Shown here piece by piece: positions 34,766 through 44,640 of a DNA stretch of 64,000 nt. The notes under the pieces were generated by a model. That model was given only the letters and a program-made list of their open reading frames with translations. It ran no database searches and was not told where the DNA came from. Numbering within the stretch: position 1 is the first letter of the stretch; every line of letters begins with the position of its first letter. Source of the stretch: Bin80 sp026708685 (GTDB lineage Bacteria; Bacteroidota; Rhodothermia; Rhodothermales; Bin80); contig OZ241742.1 in assembly GCA_965200955.1 (NCBI GenBank), positions 558,001-622,000 on the forward strand, given 5' to 3'. The position numbers and the translations under genes are program-made.

Positions 34766-35359
34766 ATGCCAAATCCAAACGACAAAGAAGACCTGCCGAT
34801 TCAACCTCTGGTTGATCATTATCACGATGTCCTGAAGCTCTTGGGAGAAGACCCGGAGCGAGAGGGGCTTGTGAAGACTCCTGAGCGTGTTGCAAAATCT
34901 CTCTTGTTTTTAACAGAAGGCTACAGGATTGATGCAAAGGAGATTCTGAGATCTGCGATCTTTGAAGAAAAGTACAGTGAAATGATCATTGTTCGCGATA
35001 TTGACATCTTCAGTTTGTGCGAGCACCACATGATCCCCTTCTTTGGGAAAGCACATGTGGCGTATATCGCTCGTAACCATATTGTTGGACTCAGCAAAAT
35101 TCCACGTGTCGTGGATGTCTTTGCTCGGCGACTTCAGGTGCAGGAGCGACTGACGGTTCAAATCAGAGATGCAATTGATGAAGTGCTGAATCCACTAGGA
35201 ACGGCGGTCGTCATTGAGGCCACCCATCTATGTATGTCCATGCGGGGGGTTCAAAAGCAAAATGCCGTGACGGTCACAAGTGCGATGAGCGGTGAATTCC
35301 TGTCTGAGGGAACGGCACGAGCCGAGTTTATGAGGCTCACTCATTCGCCGAATACGTGA
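34766..35359 (+). CDS. folE: GTP cyclohydrolase I
   Basis: The 197-residue homodecameric enzyme opens GTP to 7,8-dihydroneopterin triphosphate, the first step of folate and pteridine synthesis. Motifs are EREGLVKTPERVAKSLLFL, the zinc/catalytic SLCEHHMIPFFGKAHVAYI, the GLSKIPRVVDVFARRLQVQE and the EATHLCMSMRGVQKQ (Cys and His zinc ligands). Length is normal. It directly follows the PTPS gene, so substrate and next enzyme are produced together. The stop abuts the stop of the opposing yqgE gene. Confidence 0.96.
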   Translation: MPNPNDKEDLPIQPLVDHYHDVLKLLGEDPEREGLVKTPERVAKSLLFLTEGYRIDAKEILRSAIFEEKYSEMIIVRDIDIFSLCEHHMIPFFGKAHVAYIARNHIVGLSKIPRVVDVFARRLQVQERLTVQIRDAIDEVLNPLGTAVVIEATHLCMSMRGVQKQNAVTVTSAMSGEFLSEGTARAEFMRLTHSPNT

Positions 35360-35923
35360 TTAATTGAGACTTGGGTGATGGGGGTAGTTGGCAATCATTG
35401 CATACGGTCCGCCCATTTCTATCAGAAGGGATTTCCACAGTGAGCTGGAATCATCCTCAAAGAGGATGTCGGCATCGGCACGGGTGATGAGCCAGTAATC
35501 CTGCTGGAGTTCTTGTTCAAGTTGTCCCGGCTGCCAGCCAGAATAGCCCAAGCAAAAACGAATCTGATTGGGCAGGATGGATTGTTTTTGAACGGACTGA
35601 ACCATATCATCGGCATTTCCTGCATAGAAAATGCCGTCCATGACCGGCATGGATTCCCGTATATCATCATAGCAGCGGTGAATAAAGGTGAGATGATCCT
35701 TGCTGACGGGTCCACCGTAATGGACAACATGATCACCCATGTCATTGCCGATCAGGCTATTGATGGTTAAATTGGTAGGACGGTTGAGGATCAGTCCAAA
35801 GCTACCGTCCTCGTCATGACTGCATAGCAAGATCACCGTACGGTGAAATGGATCATAAGGACGGCATGGAGGGCCAATCAACAAATCGCCGGCCGCGACG
35901 TGATCAGGGTTTTGTGTTGTCAT
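35360..35923 (-). CDS. YqgE/AlgH family protein
   Basis: The 187-residue protein belongs to the YqgE/AlgH family (UPF0301). Its start GDLLIGPPCRPYDPFHRTVI, the loop DEDGSFGLILNRPTN and the later LGYSGWQPGQLEQELQQDYW are characteristic. Crystal structures exist for the family, but its biochemical role is not settled. The gene overlaps the next one upstream (36335-35904) by 20 bases, so the two are likely translated as a unit. Confidence 0.9.
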   Translation of the reverse strand: MTTQNPDHVAAGDLLIGPPCRPYDPFHRTVILLCSHDEDGSFGLILNRPTNLTINSLIGNDMGDHVVHYGGPVSKDHLTFIHRCYDDIRESMPVMDGIFYAGNADDMVQSVQKQSILPNQIRFCLGYSGWQPGQLEQELQQDYWLITRADADILFEDDSSSLWKSLLIEMGGPYAMIANYPHHPSLN

Positions 35924-36335
35924 GGTTCAAGAGTGCTTTGAGGGCTCCACACCAGTGATCGGCATCGCGAGTGATGGTTGCAACATTGATATGCCCAAAT
36001 CGAGGAAATAACTCCATGATTTGATTTGGTATTTCATGCCATGCCTCCTCGGCAATGAGAGACGCAATTTTATCTGAGGCTTTTTTACTCCAGAGCCACT
36101 TATTGCGCAGATCTTCCGCACGCTTCCAGTAACTTTTTTCATCCCAGACATCAGCACTATGTTCAATCGTTTCGTAGATTCCCCTTAATGAAAAGACAAA
36201 CAGGGCGGTCATGTCCTTGGCTTCATCGTCAAGGTGTGTTTTTTCAGAGAGGAGGCGCAACAGTTCGGCACATGTGCGCATATGAGCGTTACGCTTCTTT
36301 GCAGGTGTAGATCCAGTATGAATCACGCGAGCCAT
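35904..36335 (-). CDS. Conserved hypothetical protein upstream of yqgE
   Basis: The 143-residue cytoplasmic protein (start MARVIHTGSTPAKKRNAHMR at 36335; four codons upstream there is another ATG) is helical and rich in Trp and His in the second half (RNKWLWSKKASDKIASLIA, HEIPNQIMELF). I recognise no domain, signal peptide or membrane segment. It probably belongs to a family restricted to this phylum. The 20-base overlap with yqgE suggests a shared job with it. An unusual point is the cluster of basic residues near the N-terminus, which may bind nucleic acid. Confidence 0.65.
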   Translation of the reverse strand: MARVIHTGSTPAKKRNAHMRTCAELLRLLSEKTHLDDEAKDMTALFVFSLRGIYETIEHSADVWDEKSYWKRAEDLRNKWLWSKKASDKIASLIAEEAWHEIPNQIMELFPRFGHINVATITRDADHWCGALKALLNHDNTKP

Positions 36336-36912
36336 CAAAAAATGCAAGGATGTATAGCAGTGCTATAAGATAGGGTTCTACGATGAATCATGTGGAGAGA
36401 GAAAGATACGTCACGCACAAGGATTCATCAATCATTTACCGATCACCCAATGTCTAAGCTGATATCGGTACTATCTGGACCAGATACATTGACCAGAATA
36501 AAATAGAGGGAAGAACATCACAGGGCAATATATCACCAGCGATGAAATTCTATTGGTCAAGTAATGGTTAGAAGGTTTGGGGCCACGGTGACACTTGAAA
36601 TATTCAAAAAATCTCCACCGAGTCAATTCAATAGAACGGTTGAATTTGTTAGATGCGATGGAGATGGTGGATTGATGTGAGAACATTCTGAAGAGGAATG
36701 AATCAAGACCCAATAGTTCAGAGACAGGAGAGGCATTTGCAAAATCTCCGCGTTTTAGTAGAAATAATGATCTGGAGTACCGCTGGCACGTTTTTTGGAT
36801 CTGATCCAGAGGTTTTGCAAAAGACTCAGGATTCAGTGGATCTCCAGATGAAAACGCTAAATAATCATGGATACACTGCCATTGAACAACACCTTGGCGG
36901 GCCTGATGCGGA
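36336..36912. other. 577-bp spacer without recognised genes
   Basis: Two open frames overlap on opposite strands (36471-36920 leftward, 36698-36940 rightward). Neither has a recognisable domain or a good start context, and they shadow each other; I cannot decide between them and call neither. No RNA gene or hairpin seen. Confidence 0.5.
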
Positions 36913-37215
36913 TTACGCAAGGCCTACTTGGCTTCCGTAGAGGAACAAGATGACGGCAACCAGAGTTACGAATCCAATCCATGTGGGCTCAACTAATCTT
37001 TCTTTGAGCTTGTCAGAGTACGTTTTCTGATAGAGAGATCGCTTGTCACCAGTGTATTGATCTAACAAATTCGCAGGGACCTTTGGGGAACGTAGATAGA
37101 CAATAAGGATTCCGATAATTCCTAAAAAAAATCCAAAGAAAAACCATTTCATCACCCGAGCATTTGAGGCGTGCATAGATGCCTCAGAAACGGTAGACTC
37201 TTTGCTAAATGTCAT
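36913..37215 (-). CDS. Small two-TM membrane protein, unknown function
   Basis: From the internal start MHASNARVMKWFFFGFFLG at 37215 the protein has 100 residues; an ATG at 37275 would add 20 hydrophilic ones. Two TM helices (~9-28 and ~80-97) flank a basic cytoplasmic-looking loop (PANLLDQYTGDKRSLYQKTY, then SDKLKERLVEP). I know no family with certainty. It could be an orphan of the membrane-protein set often found next to secretion genes. No partner gene is adjacent. Confidence 0.5.
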   Translation of the reverse strand: MTFSKESTVSEASMHASNARVMKWFFFGFFLGIIGILIVYLRSPKVPANLLDQYTGDKRSLYQKTYSDKLKERLVEPTWIGFVTLVAVILFLYGSQVGLA

Positions 37216-37326
37216 TACTGAAAAGATTAATTTGTCGTGCGGAATTTCAATGAAAAGATATTTAAAGCAATACATTTTCTACTGCCTCAATGAACAACAA
37301 GACCTTACAGTTAAAACACCAGCAAC

Positions 37327-37426
37327 ATCCATCAGCGTTACGACACGCCTCAGCTGGTACCGCCCGTTGTACACAGTTGGTCTTAAATTGATCAAGCACC
37401 CAATCCATCAGCGTTTAAACACGCCT
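37327..37426 (+). repeat. Two-copy 24-bp imperfect direct repeat
   Basis: ATCCATCAGCGTT then three variable bases then ACACGCCT occurs at 37327-37350 and again at 37403-37426, 21 of 24 bases identical, with 52 bases between. There are only two copies, so it is not a CRISPR array. It could be a remnant of a duplication or a regulator-binding pair. Confidence 0.5.
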
Positions 37427-37492
37427 GCCCTGATGATATCAATGTACCAGTTTCGGGGCTGATGAGCAATATTAAGGTGCATATCTAAGCGT

Positions 37493-37527
37493 AAAAAAAG
37501 GGACATGCAAGTAGTGTGTCCCCTTTT
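37493..37527 (+). terminator. Terminator-like hairpin
   Basis: A-rich AAAAGGGACA pairs with TGTCCCCTTTT (one bulged C) around an 11-base loop, giving an A-run before and a T-run after the stem; such hairpins can stop transcription in both directions. It lies between divergent genes, where a terminator is not expected, so it may mark the end of an unrecognised transcript. Confidence 0.45.
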
Positions 37528-37934
37528 CACCTATGTTGTTCCAATGAATTGCCAGTCTTAGGAGCTGACTGGAGATTGCTCAACGAGTCTTACTCCTTTT
37601 CTCAAGAACACCAGCAATACCTCAATCTTTTGGACACGTATGATCATTAGTCAATGCTGAGCGGTGCGTCCAAAAAGGATTCCGAAAGATTCTGTTGAGT
37701 GATTGATGAGAAAACACATGGAAGAAATGAGTGCTGTGAACATCTTAGGTTGATCATGGTTTTTACTTCTAGCAGGTCCATATGCATTATTGAGCATCAA
37801 CTTCCGATTCTCATGAAACGGCTATGGTTATATCTGGAAAAGCGAAGTTCACATACTCTTTCCTCCTAAGTAAGAGTATTCTGAAAAACAAGAACCAATA
37901 GAATTTCTTCATGAGATTCATAAACCGTAACCAC

Positions 37935-38180
37935 ATGAAACTATTTTTCGTATTGGCATTGATCTTACTTCTTTCAAGTTGCGGTGGAAATCAGCAAGAG
38001 ATCACTGATGGAACCACTGATTCCATTGCACCATACGTTGTCTCGGACAGTCTTCGGGAAGAAAGAGAGATGATGATGCAACGGATTGATTTTTGTGAGG
38101 AGATCTATGACAGAATCATTTACAAACAGAGTTTGCGAGCCTGTATCACGGGCTATCTTGCCCAACCGATACCGCGATGA
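37935..38180 (+). CDS. Small lipoprotein
   Basis: 81 residues from the ATG at 37935 (an upstream ATG at 37911 adds eight residues). A classical lipoprotein signal MKLFFVLALILLLSSCGGNQ has its lipobox Cys at residue 16. The mature part is short and acidic, with Cys59 and Cys73 (IDFCEEIYDRIIYKQSLRAC) that might form a disulfide. No family known. It lies ~200 bases upstream of the secreted protease on the same strand, so it may be expressed with it. Confidence 0.65.
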   Translation: MKLFFVLALILLLSSCGGNQQEITDGTTDSIAPYVVSDSLREEREMMMQRIDFCEEIYDRIIYKQSLRACITGYLAQPIPR

Positions 38181-38374
38181 GCAACAAAATGATCGGCACA
38201 AAGTATCGCTCAAATGTCCACAAGAGATTCCTCAAACGTTTGACTCTTAGGGTATCATGGACTAGATCATGAGTTCATTCCTCCATTGCCAGGAGTAGAG
38301 AAGGAAAGCGTGATGGAAACAACTTGTCATTCGTTACTGGCCTAGGATTGACTTGGCTAGCAAACAGAAATTCA

Positions 38375-41266
38375 ATGTTCCAAAGCAATAAACTTATTGT
38401 GATCTTACTGATCTTATTATGGGTTCCTCAATCCCTCACGGCTCAGGATCGGATGCCGGAATTCAAGGATCAGGTTGTGGTGGTACAGTTTGCCCCCGAT
38501 GTCATGGTTGCCCATGGAAAGACCGATCATTCTGGGATTAATAGGCTGTTTACTAACTTTGAGGTGCATTCAGTGGAGACTGTATATCCTATTCTATATC
38601 ATGTAGAACCCACTCCGAAAACCCGCCACAATATTGAATCCCTACGACGTACCTATTATGTTCATTATGGAATTCAAGAGGATCCATTAGACATTTCACA
38701 TGCGTTCTCAATGGAAAAAGGGGTTGTGTATGCAGAGCCAGTATTGATGCACCAAACCTATCATTCTACGGCTCAGTCCACTCCTGATGATCCTCAATAC
38801 TCCGATCAATCTTATCTGGAACTGATCCATTTGCCCGAAGCATGGGATCAGGTGAAGTCTGAGGATTCCTCTGTCGTCATGGCCATTGTCGATACGGGAG
38901 GAGATTGGGATCACGAGGATTTGCTCGCCAATGTGTGGACCAATGAAGATGAAATAGCAGGCAATGGGATTGATGATGACAACAATGGATATATTGATGA
39001 CATCCATGGGATTAACCTTGCGAACGGTGATCCTCTGAACAATGATCCTACCCCGATGGATATAGGTATGGAAGAGGGAGATGAGATGAATCCTGCGGGG
39101 CACGGAACGACTGTCGCTGGTGCTGCTGGTGCAGTAACGAACAATGAAGTTGGTATAGCTGGCTCTGCATGGAACGCTAAGATCATGCATATCAATGCCA
39201 ACTGTGTGGACGAAGACACATGTCCAGGCTATGAGGGGATATTATATGCCGCTGTGGCTGGAGCAGATATTATCAATGCCAGTTGGGGTGCATTCGCTGG
39301 CGATACTGAACTGCGAATGATTACTCAGACATTGGATCTCGTTACAGATATGGGAAGCTTGGTCATTGCTGCCATTGGGAATAATGGTTTCAATAATGAT
39401 AGGTTTTTTACCTACCCCGATGCCCATCCAAGAGTCCTTGCAGTTGGGTCAACGACAAGGACAGGTCCACAACTTTCTGAAACCACGAATTATGGAAAGA
39501 CGGTGGATCTCTATGCACCAGGAGAACAGATACTGGCTACACTTCCCAATGATCAGTATGGTCGTTTTAGTGGAACATCGTTATCGTCTCCGTTAGTCAG
39601 TGGGATTGCAGCTCTTGTGAAAACGCGTTTTCCACATCTAACCCCCGATGAACTTCGTGAGCAGTTGCGACTCTCGGCAGACAATATTGATGCAGAGAAT
39701 CCTTTATTCGCGGAAAACATGAATGGAGGCTTAGTCAATGCGGAGGCGAGTTTGACCGCGGTCAATACTCCTGCTGTGCGTCTAAAGCGTTGGTCTTGGG
39801 AAGATGATGATGGAGATCAACAGATTGACCCAGGAGACGAAGTAACTGTTCAGGTTGTTGTCATCAACTATTTATCTGATGCTCAGCAACTGGCCGTAGA
39901 AATGGTGCCAGTTGAATCGTATCCATATCTTCAATTACGTGAGACAAAGCGTACAGTAGGAGCATTGAATCATGATGATTCCACGGTCGTGGAATTCAAT
40001 ATTTCGGTAGACGAGTCTGCTCCTGCCAATCGTTCAGCGATTTTTTCTCTTCGGTTTGAGGATGGTTCCTATACCGATGAACCAGATGTGCTGAATTTCC
40101 GCATTCATCCACGCGTAGATCTGACGTACACGGCTCTCAATGCTCTCTACACCGCTACTGATGGGGATAACTGGAAAAGAAATGCGGGATGGGACTTCAC
40201 AACAATACCTACGTTAAGTGACCTATCAAGATGGCATGGTCTTATGGTAGTTGAGGGAAGATTACAGTCTATTCGTCTTTTTGAAAACAATTTGTCAGGG
40301 GTTCTTCCCCCAGAGTTGGGGCAATTGCTTGGATTAGAAGAATTGTGGTTACAATTCAATCAACTCACGGGAGAGATTCCAAAAGAATTATCTAGACTCA
40401 CGGACCTCAAACAGTTGATTTTAGCACTCAATCAATTTGAAGGGCCTATTCCTACCGAATTAGGACAACTCACAAATTTGGAAAGCTTTGTCGCTGATTT
40501 CAATATGCTTTCGGGCCCGATTCCGCCAGAACTAGGAATGCTTACCGAACTCCAGTGGCTCTCTTTAACCCAAAATCAACTCACGGGAGAGATCCCATCC
40601 GAGTTGGGAAATCTCTCAGAGCTCAACACCTTTGATTTAACTAACAATCAATTAAGTGGGCAGATTCCCCCACAGCTAGGTCAACTTACGTCTCTGGCCA
40701 GATTGAGTCTATCAAGTAATGAACTCACAGGAACCGTTCCATCGGAGTTAGGTCAGCTAGTCTCACTGCTGGATCTAGATCTCTCAGGTAATCTGTTGAC
40801 GGGTAGTCTCCCAAGGAGTTTCATCAACTTGCAAGGTCTACAAAGTCTCAATATCATGGATCAACAACTGTGTGCCCCAGCAGACCAAGAGTTTCAGGAA
40901 TGGATCAATGGTTTAATAAACTTTATAGGGGCAACATGTACTCCCGTTAGTATTGAGCGAGGCAATCAAGAAGATACTTTTCCAGAACATTTTTTGATCC
41001 ATGGTAACTACCCAAATCCTTTTCAGACTGACACCCGGTTGACGTTTGACCTTCCTTGGGAATCGAATATACATGTGGAAGTGGTGGATGTGATTGGAAG
41101 ACGAGTCCTGTCTGTTCCTGATCATCACATGTCGGCAGGATGGGCAAAGACGATCACAATCCATGGGGAGTCTTTATCGCCGGGGCTATATCTCTATCGA
41201 TTGATCGCTGACAGCCCTGAAGAGCGTTCAGTGCAGACAGGTACCTTCATGAAAATTCAACCTTAA
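38375..41266 (+). CDS. Secreted subtilisin-like protease with LRRs and T9SS sorting domain
   Basis: 963 residues: a signal peptide (MFQSNKLIVILLILLWVPQS), a prodomain (~20-130), a peptidase S8 domain (~150-450), a beta-rich region, about nine plant-like LRRs (~620-850, units such as LTGEIPSELGNLSELNTF) and a T9SS type A domain (HGNYPNPF, SPGLYLYRL). The catalytic triad is visible: Asp in MAIVDTGGDWDHEDL, His in NPAGHGTTVAGAAGA, oxyanion Asn in AAIGNNG and Ser in GTSLSSPLVSG. The start at 38375 avoids an upstream TTG. It should be exported by T9SS and cleave extracellular proteins, with the LRRs as binding surface. The pseudogene at 818-1625 and the two LRR metalloproteases share its LRR type. 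Confidence 0.9.
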   Translation: MFQSNKLIVILLILLWVPQSLTAQDRMPEFKDQVVVVQFAPDVMVAHGKTDHSGINRLFTNFEVHSVETVYPILYHVEPTPKTRHNIESLRRTYYVHYGIQEDPLDISHAFSMEKGVVYAEPVLMHQTYHSTAQSTPDDPQYSDQSYLELIHLPEAWDQVKSEDSSVVMAIVDTGGDWDHEDLLANVWTNEDEIAGNGIDDDNNGYIDDIHGINLANGDPLNNDPTPMDIGMEEGDEMNPAGHGTTVAGAAGAVTNNEVGIAGSAWNAKIMHINANCVDEDTCPGYEGILYAAVAGADIINASWGAFAGDTELRMITQTLDLVTDMGSLVIAAIGNNGFNNDRFFTYPDAHPRVLAVGSTTRTGPQLSETTNYGKTVDLYAPGEQILATLPNDQYGRFSGTSLSSPLVSGIAALVKTRFPHLTPDELREQLRLSADNIDAENPLFAENMNGGLVNAEASLTAVNTPAVRLKRWSWEDDDGDQQIDPGDEVTVQVVVINYLSDAQQLAVEMVPVESYPYLQLRETKRTVGALNHDDSTVVEFNISVDESAPANRSAIFSLRFEDGSYTDEPDVLNFRIHPRVDLTYTALNALYTATDGDNWKRNAGWDFTTIPTLSDLSRWHGLMVVEGRLQSIRLFENNLSGVLPPELGQLLGLEELWLQFNQLTGEIPKELSRLTDLKQLILALNQFEGPIPTELGQLTNLESFVADFNMLSGPIPPELGMLTELQWLSLTQNQLTGEIPSELGNLSELNTFDLTNNQLSGQIPPQLGQLTSLARLSLSSNELTGTVPSELGQLVSLLDLDLSGNLLTGSLPRSFINLQGLQSLNIMDQQLCAPADQEFQEWINGLINFIGATCTPVSIERGNQEDTFPEHFLIHGNYPNPFQTDTRLTFDLPWESNIHVEVVDVIGRRVLSVPDHHMSAGWAKTITIHGESLSPGLYLYRLIADSPEERSVQTGTFMKIQP

Positions 41267-41666
41267 AGCTGTACAATACTCAAGAGGTTATGCCTACGAG
41301 GAGCCATCCTGAATGTGATAGGTCTAATGAATAGGGAAATGATCTCTACGTCTCTATTGATGTATACGATGAGGTGATATCGAATTCCCATGTCAATCGT
41401 ACTCTCCTGTGCATCTATCCCAAGATCCGTCACTCAACAAAAGGCTTCGTTGGATCCAAGAACCAGCGATCGTTTTTGTCTTGGAGTCCTAAAAATAGTA
41501 CATCATCAGCATGGGGTAATTCAACCGTATGAACGATCAATCATGGATGATCTTTCAGCACCCGATTGTTCCATGAATATTCAACATGATGGTTTATGAT
41601 CAAAGATGAGGTCATAAAGTTCCATCTTTAGGAGGTTCTTCAACGTTTGAGATTGAATTGATTGCC
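41267..41666. other. 400-bp spacer
   Basis: Between the protease stop and the sulfatase ATG. A rightward frame at 41390-41599 (69 codons) is start-to-stop but has no recognised features. I see no hairpin terminator. Confidence 0.45.
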
Positions 41667-43070
41667 ATGTCAAAATATCTGGTTCTTCTGTTTCTATTTG
41701 GTGCAGGATGTTTGCAGGAAACATCTATTTCTCCCAATGTAGTCATTATGTTTGTGGACGATATGGGGTATGGAGATCTGGGGGTCTATGGGCAGACTAA
41801 CTATACTACAGCGAACCTTGATCGCATGGCAGAAGAAGGGGTTCACTTTACAAACTTCTATGTCAGTCAGGCCGTCTGCTCTGCATCGCGTGCTTCGCTT
41901 CTGACGGGAAACTATGCAAATCGAATTGGTATCCATGGTGCACTCGGCCCATCAAATACACATGGTTTGCATCACGATGAAGTTACTATAGGCGAATTAT
42001 TCAAGTCAAAAGGATATACTACCGCCATCTATGGCAAATGGCATCTCGGTCATCAACCAGAATTTTTGCCCATGGAGCATGGGTTTGATGAATTTTACGG
42101 GATCCCCTATTCAAATGACATGTGGCCTTTTCATCCCGAAAATCCAGAAGCGTGGGGAGACTTGCCAACGATGGAAAGAGATTCTATTGTTGGATATAAT
42201 ACGGATCAGTCTGTATTTACGACTGATTTTACTCAACGCAGTGTAGACTTCATTCGTACTCACGCTACATTGGGCAATCCATTTTTTCTCTATATTGCAC
42301 ATCCGATGCCTCATGTTCCTTTATTTGTGTCAGAGGATAGAATCGGTGAATCTGGTGCAGGACTCTATGGCGATGTGATTCATGAAATAGATTGGTCCAT
42401 GGGACAGATCCTTCAAACCTTACACGAAGTGGGTGTAGACGAACAAACACTGGTGTTGTTTGCAAGCGACAACGGTCCGTGGCTCAGTTACGGTAATCAT
42501 GCAGGCACTGCGAATCCTCTACGTGAGGGGAAAGGGACGGCATGGGAGGGAGGAGTCCGAGTTCCATTAATTGCACGGTGGCCAGGTCAACTTCCAGAGG
42601 GGCTGTCGGTAGGTACTCCAGCGATGACCATTGATGTGTTTCCAACACTAGCCCATCTGATTGATGCCTCACTTCCTGAACATCCAATAGATGGTCAAAA
42701 TATCTGGCCGCTGATGACAGGGCAAAGCGATGATTCTCCTCATCCAGCGTATTTTTTCTGGTACAGAGACAATGAGCTTCATGGGGTTCGCAGTGGTCCA
42801 TGGAAACTCTATTTTCCGCACCGTTACCGAACCATGATTGGACAGGAGCCTGGTGCAAATGGAATGCCGGGAAAGTATGCATATCAGAATACCGGGATTG
42901 AACTGTATGACCTTGATGCAGACATAGCAGAGATTGATGATGTTTCAGAAAAACATCCAGAAGTTGTTGAACGGCTCACGCTACTGGCCGACAGCATGCG
43001 TGCCATTCTGGGAGATCGATTAATGGGAATGGAAGGTACGCAGGTGCGGCCATCTGGGAAAATCCAGTAA
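41667..43070 (+). CDS. Sulfatase, lipoprotein type (S1 arylsulfatase-like)
   Basis: 467 residues starting with a lipoprotein signal (MSKYLVLLFLFGAGC, lipobox Cys15). The calcium ligands are in VIMFVDDMGYGDLGVYG (Asp31, Asp32), and the formylglycine site is Cys71 in VCSASRASLLTGNYANRIG (CxAxR form rather than the more common CxPSR). KWHLGH, FASDNGP and WEGGVRVPLIARWPG complete the active site. It hydrolyses sulfate esters, probably on polysaccharide or glycan. Activation needs a formylglycine-generating enzyme that is not in the window. A second sulfatase lies at 59760. Confidence 0.93.
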   Translation: MSKYLVLLFLFGAGCLQETSISPNVVIMFVDDMGYGDLGVYGQTNYTTANLDRMAEEGVHFTNFYVSQAVCSASRASLLTGNYANRIGIHGALGPSNTHGLHHDEVTIGELFKSKGYTTAIYGKWHLGHQPEFLPMEHGFDEFYGIPYSNDMWPFHPENPEAWGDLPTMERDSIVGYNTDQSVFTTDFTQRSVDFIRTHATLGNPFFLYIAHPMPHVPLFVSEDRIGESGAGLYGDVIHEIDWSMGQILQTLHEVGVDEQTLVLFASDNGPWLSYGNHAGTANPLREGKGTAWEGGVRVPLIARWPGQLPEGLSVGTPAMTIDVFPTLAHLIDASLPEHPIDGQNIWPLMTGQSDDSPHPAYFFWYRDNELHGVRSGPWKLYFPHRYRTMIGQEPGANGMPGKYAYQNTGIELYDLDADIAEIDDVSEKHPEVVERLTLLADSMRAILGDRLMGMEGTQVRPSGKIQ

Positions 43071-43179
43071 GAATTCAAAAATTCCCCTCAATCGGTGCAT
43101 TCTTGAGGGTTGTGCGTTGAACGTCCAAAGAGTTCTATCTGTTGGACAAAGATATCATCAAACCTCAGAATGTGACAAT

Positions 43180-44640
43180 ATGAAACAGTCTCCAAGTGCA
43201 GACATCGCTGTGATTGGTCTTGCTGTGATGGGGCAGAACCTTGTTTTGAACATGAATGATCATGGGTTCTCAGTGAGTGTCTATAACCGCACGGCTTCAA
43301 GGACGCAAGACTTTCTCAAGGGGCCTGCCCAGAACAGATCTATCTATGGTTTCCACTCTTTACGTGAGCTGGTTGTATCGCTGAAGCGACCGCGACGCGT
43401 CATGTTGATGGTCAAGGCAGGAGTGATTGTTGATCAGACCATTGCCAGCCTGATTCCACTTCTGGACGAGGGGGATATCATTATTGATGGAGGAAATTCC
43501 TACTATGGAGATACCATCAGACGAACTGGTGAGGTAGAATCGAAAGGAAGGCTGTTTATCGGTACCGGTGTTTCAGGAGGAGAAGAAGGTGCAAGGATTG
43601 GACCAAGTATTATGCCCGGGGGTACCCCTGCTGCATGGCCGCATGTACAGACGATTTTTCAGAGCATTGCGGCAAAAGTAGACCAAGCACCGTGTTGTGA
43701 GTGGCTTGGGCCTGATGGTGCTGGACATTTCGTCAAGATGGTTCACAATGGTATTGAGTATGGTGACATGCAAATTATTGCTGAGTCGTACCATATGATG
43801 AAAGAATTGCTTGGATTTTCAAATCAGAAAATGCAGGATATCTATGCTCAGTGGAATTCAGGAAAACTCGATTCTTACCTGATTCAGATCACCAGTGATA
43901 TTCTTGGCCATCAAGAGATGGATGGTCAGTATACGTTAGACTTTATCCTTGACAGTGCTGGACAAAAAGGGACAGGTAAATGGACGGCTGCCAGTGCACT
44001 GGATCAAGGGGTTCCTTTGACCTTGATAGGGGAAGCCGTTTTTTCACGTTTCCTGTCATCGCTGATTGGTGAACGCGGTCATGCTTCAGCAATTCTTTCA
44101 GGTCCACAGTCAAGGTTCAACACGAAGGACTCCGACCAAGTCGTGCGTGATTTGCATGATGCGGTATATGCATCCAAGATTATGTCTTACGCTCAGGGCT
44201 ACATGCTCCTTCAAGCAGCATCCAAAACCTATAACTGGCCCTTGGATTATGGAAGCATCGCATTGATGTGGAGGGGTGGATGCATCATCCGTTCTGCGTT
44301 TCTTGGTAAAATTAAGGAAGCCTTTGATGATAATCCTGACCTAGAAAATCTTCTGCATGCTCAATATTTTACGCAAGCGATTTCGGATGCTCAGCTGGCA
44401 TGGCGCAAAATTGTGTCAATCGCAGCTACTCATGGGATTCCAATGCCTGCTATGAGCAGTGCTCTTGCGTTTTATGATGGGTATCGACAGTCTCGAGGAC
44501 CGGCCAACTTAATTCAGGCTCAGCGAGATTATTTCGGTGCTCATACGTATGAGCGAACAGATGCGGAAACTGGAAATTTTTTCCACACAAACTGGACAGG
44601 TTCAGGAGGAGATGTTACAGCTGGATCCTACGATGCATGA
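43180..44640 (+). CDS. gnd: 6-phosphogluconate dehydrogenase, decarboxylating
   Basis: The 486-residue NADP enzyme makes ribulose-5-phosphate and CO2 from 6-phosphogluconate in the oxidative pentose phosphate pathway. It shows the N-terminal NADP fold (VIGLAVMGQNLVLNMNDHGF), DGGNSYYGDTIRR, FIGTGVSGGEEGARIGPSIM, catalytic WLGPDGAGHFVKMVHNGIEY, KGTGKWTAASALDQGVPLTL and a C-terminal SALAFYDGYRQSR. The start at 43180 is chosen because the longer frame from 43117 (TTG) adds unrelated residues. The stop overlaps the nucleoside hydrolase start by eight bases. Confidence 0.94.
   Translation: MKQSPSADIAVIGLAVMGQNLVLNMNDHGFSVSVYNRTASRTQDFLKGPAQNRSIYGFHSLRELVVSLKRPRRVMLMVKAGVIVDQTIASLIPLLDEGDIIIDGGNSYYGDTIRRTGEVESKGRLFIGTGVSGGEEGARIGPSIMPGGTPAAWPHVQTIFQSIAAKVDQAPCCEWLGPDGAGHFVKMVHNGIEYGDMQIIAESYHMMKELLGFSNQKMQDIYAQWNSGKLDSYLIQITSDILGHQEMDGQYTLDFILDSAGQKGTGKWTAASALDQGVPLTLIGEAVFSRFLSSLIGERGHASAILSGPQSRFNTKDSDQVVRDLHDAVYASKIMSYAQGYMLLQAASKTYNWPLDYGSIALMWRGGCIIRSAFLGKIKEAFDDNPDLENLLHAQYFTQAISDAQLAWRKIVSIAATHGIPMPAMSSALAFYDGYRQSRGPANLIQAQRDYFGAHTYERTDAETGNFFHTNWTGSGGDVTAGSYDA

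Larger units (their letters stand above)
37216..37934. other. 719-bp spacer with direct repeat and hairpin
   Basis: No protein gene is convincing. It holds a 24-base imperfect direct repeat (37327-37350 and 37403-37426) and a terminator-like hairpin (37493-37527), each listed separately. Promoters for the genes on either side must be here. Confidence 0.5.

Noticed and set aside
36471..36940. Two overlapping open frames on opposite strands (149 and 80 codons)
   Set aside because: They shadow each other and neither shows motifs, signal peptide or homology that I recognise.
37327..37426. Possible CRISPR array
   Set aside because: Only two imperfect repeats with one spacer and no cas genes.
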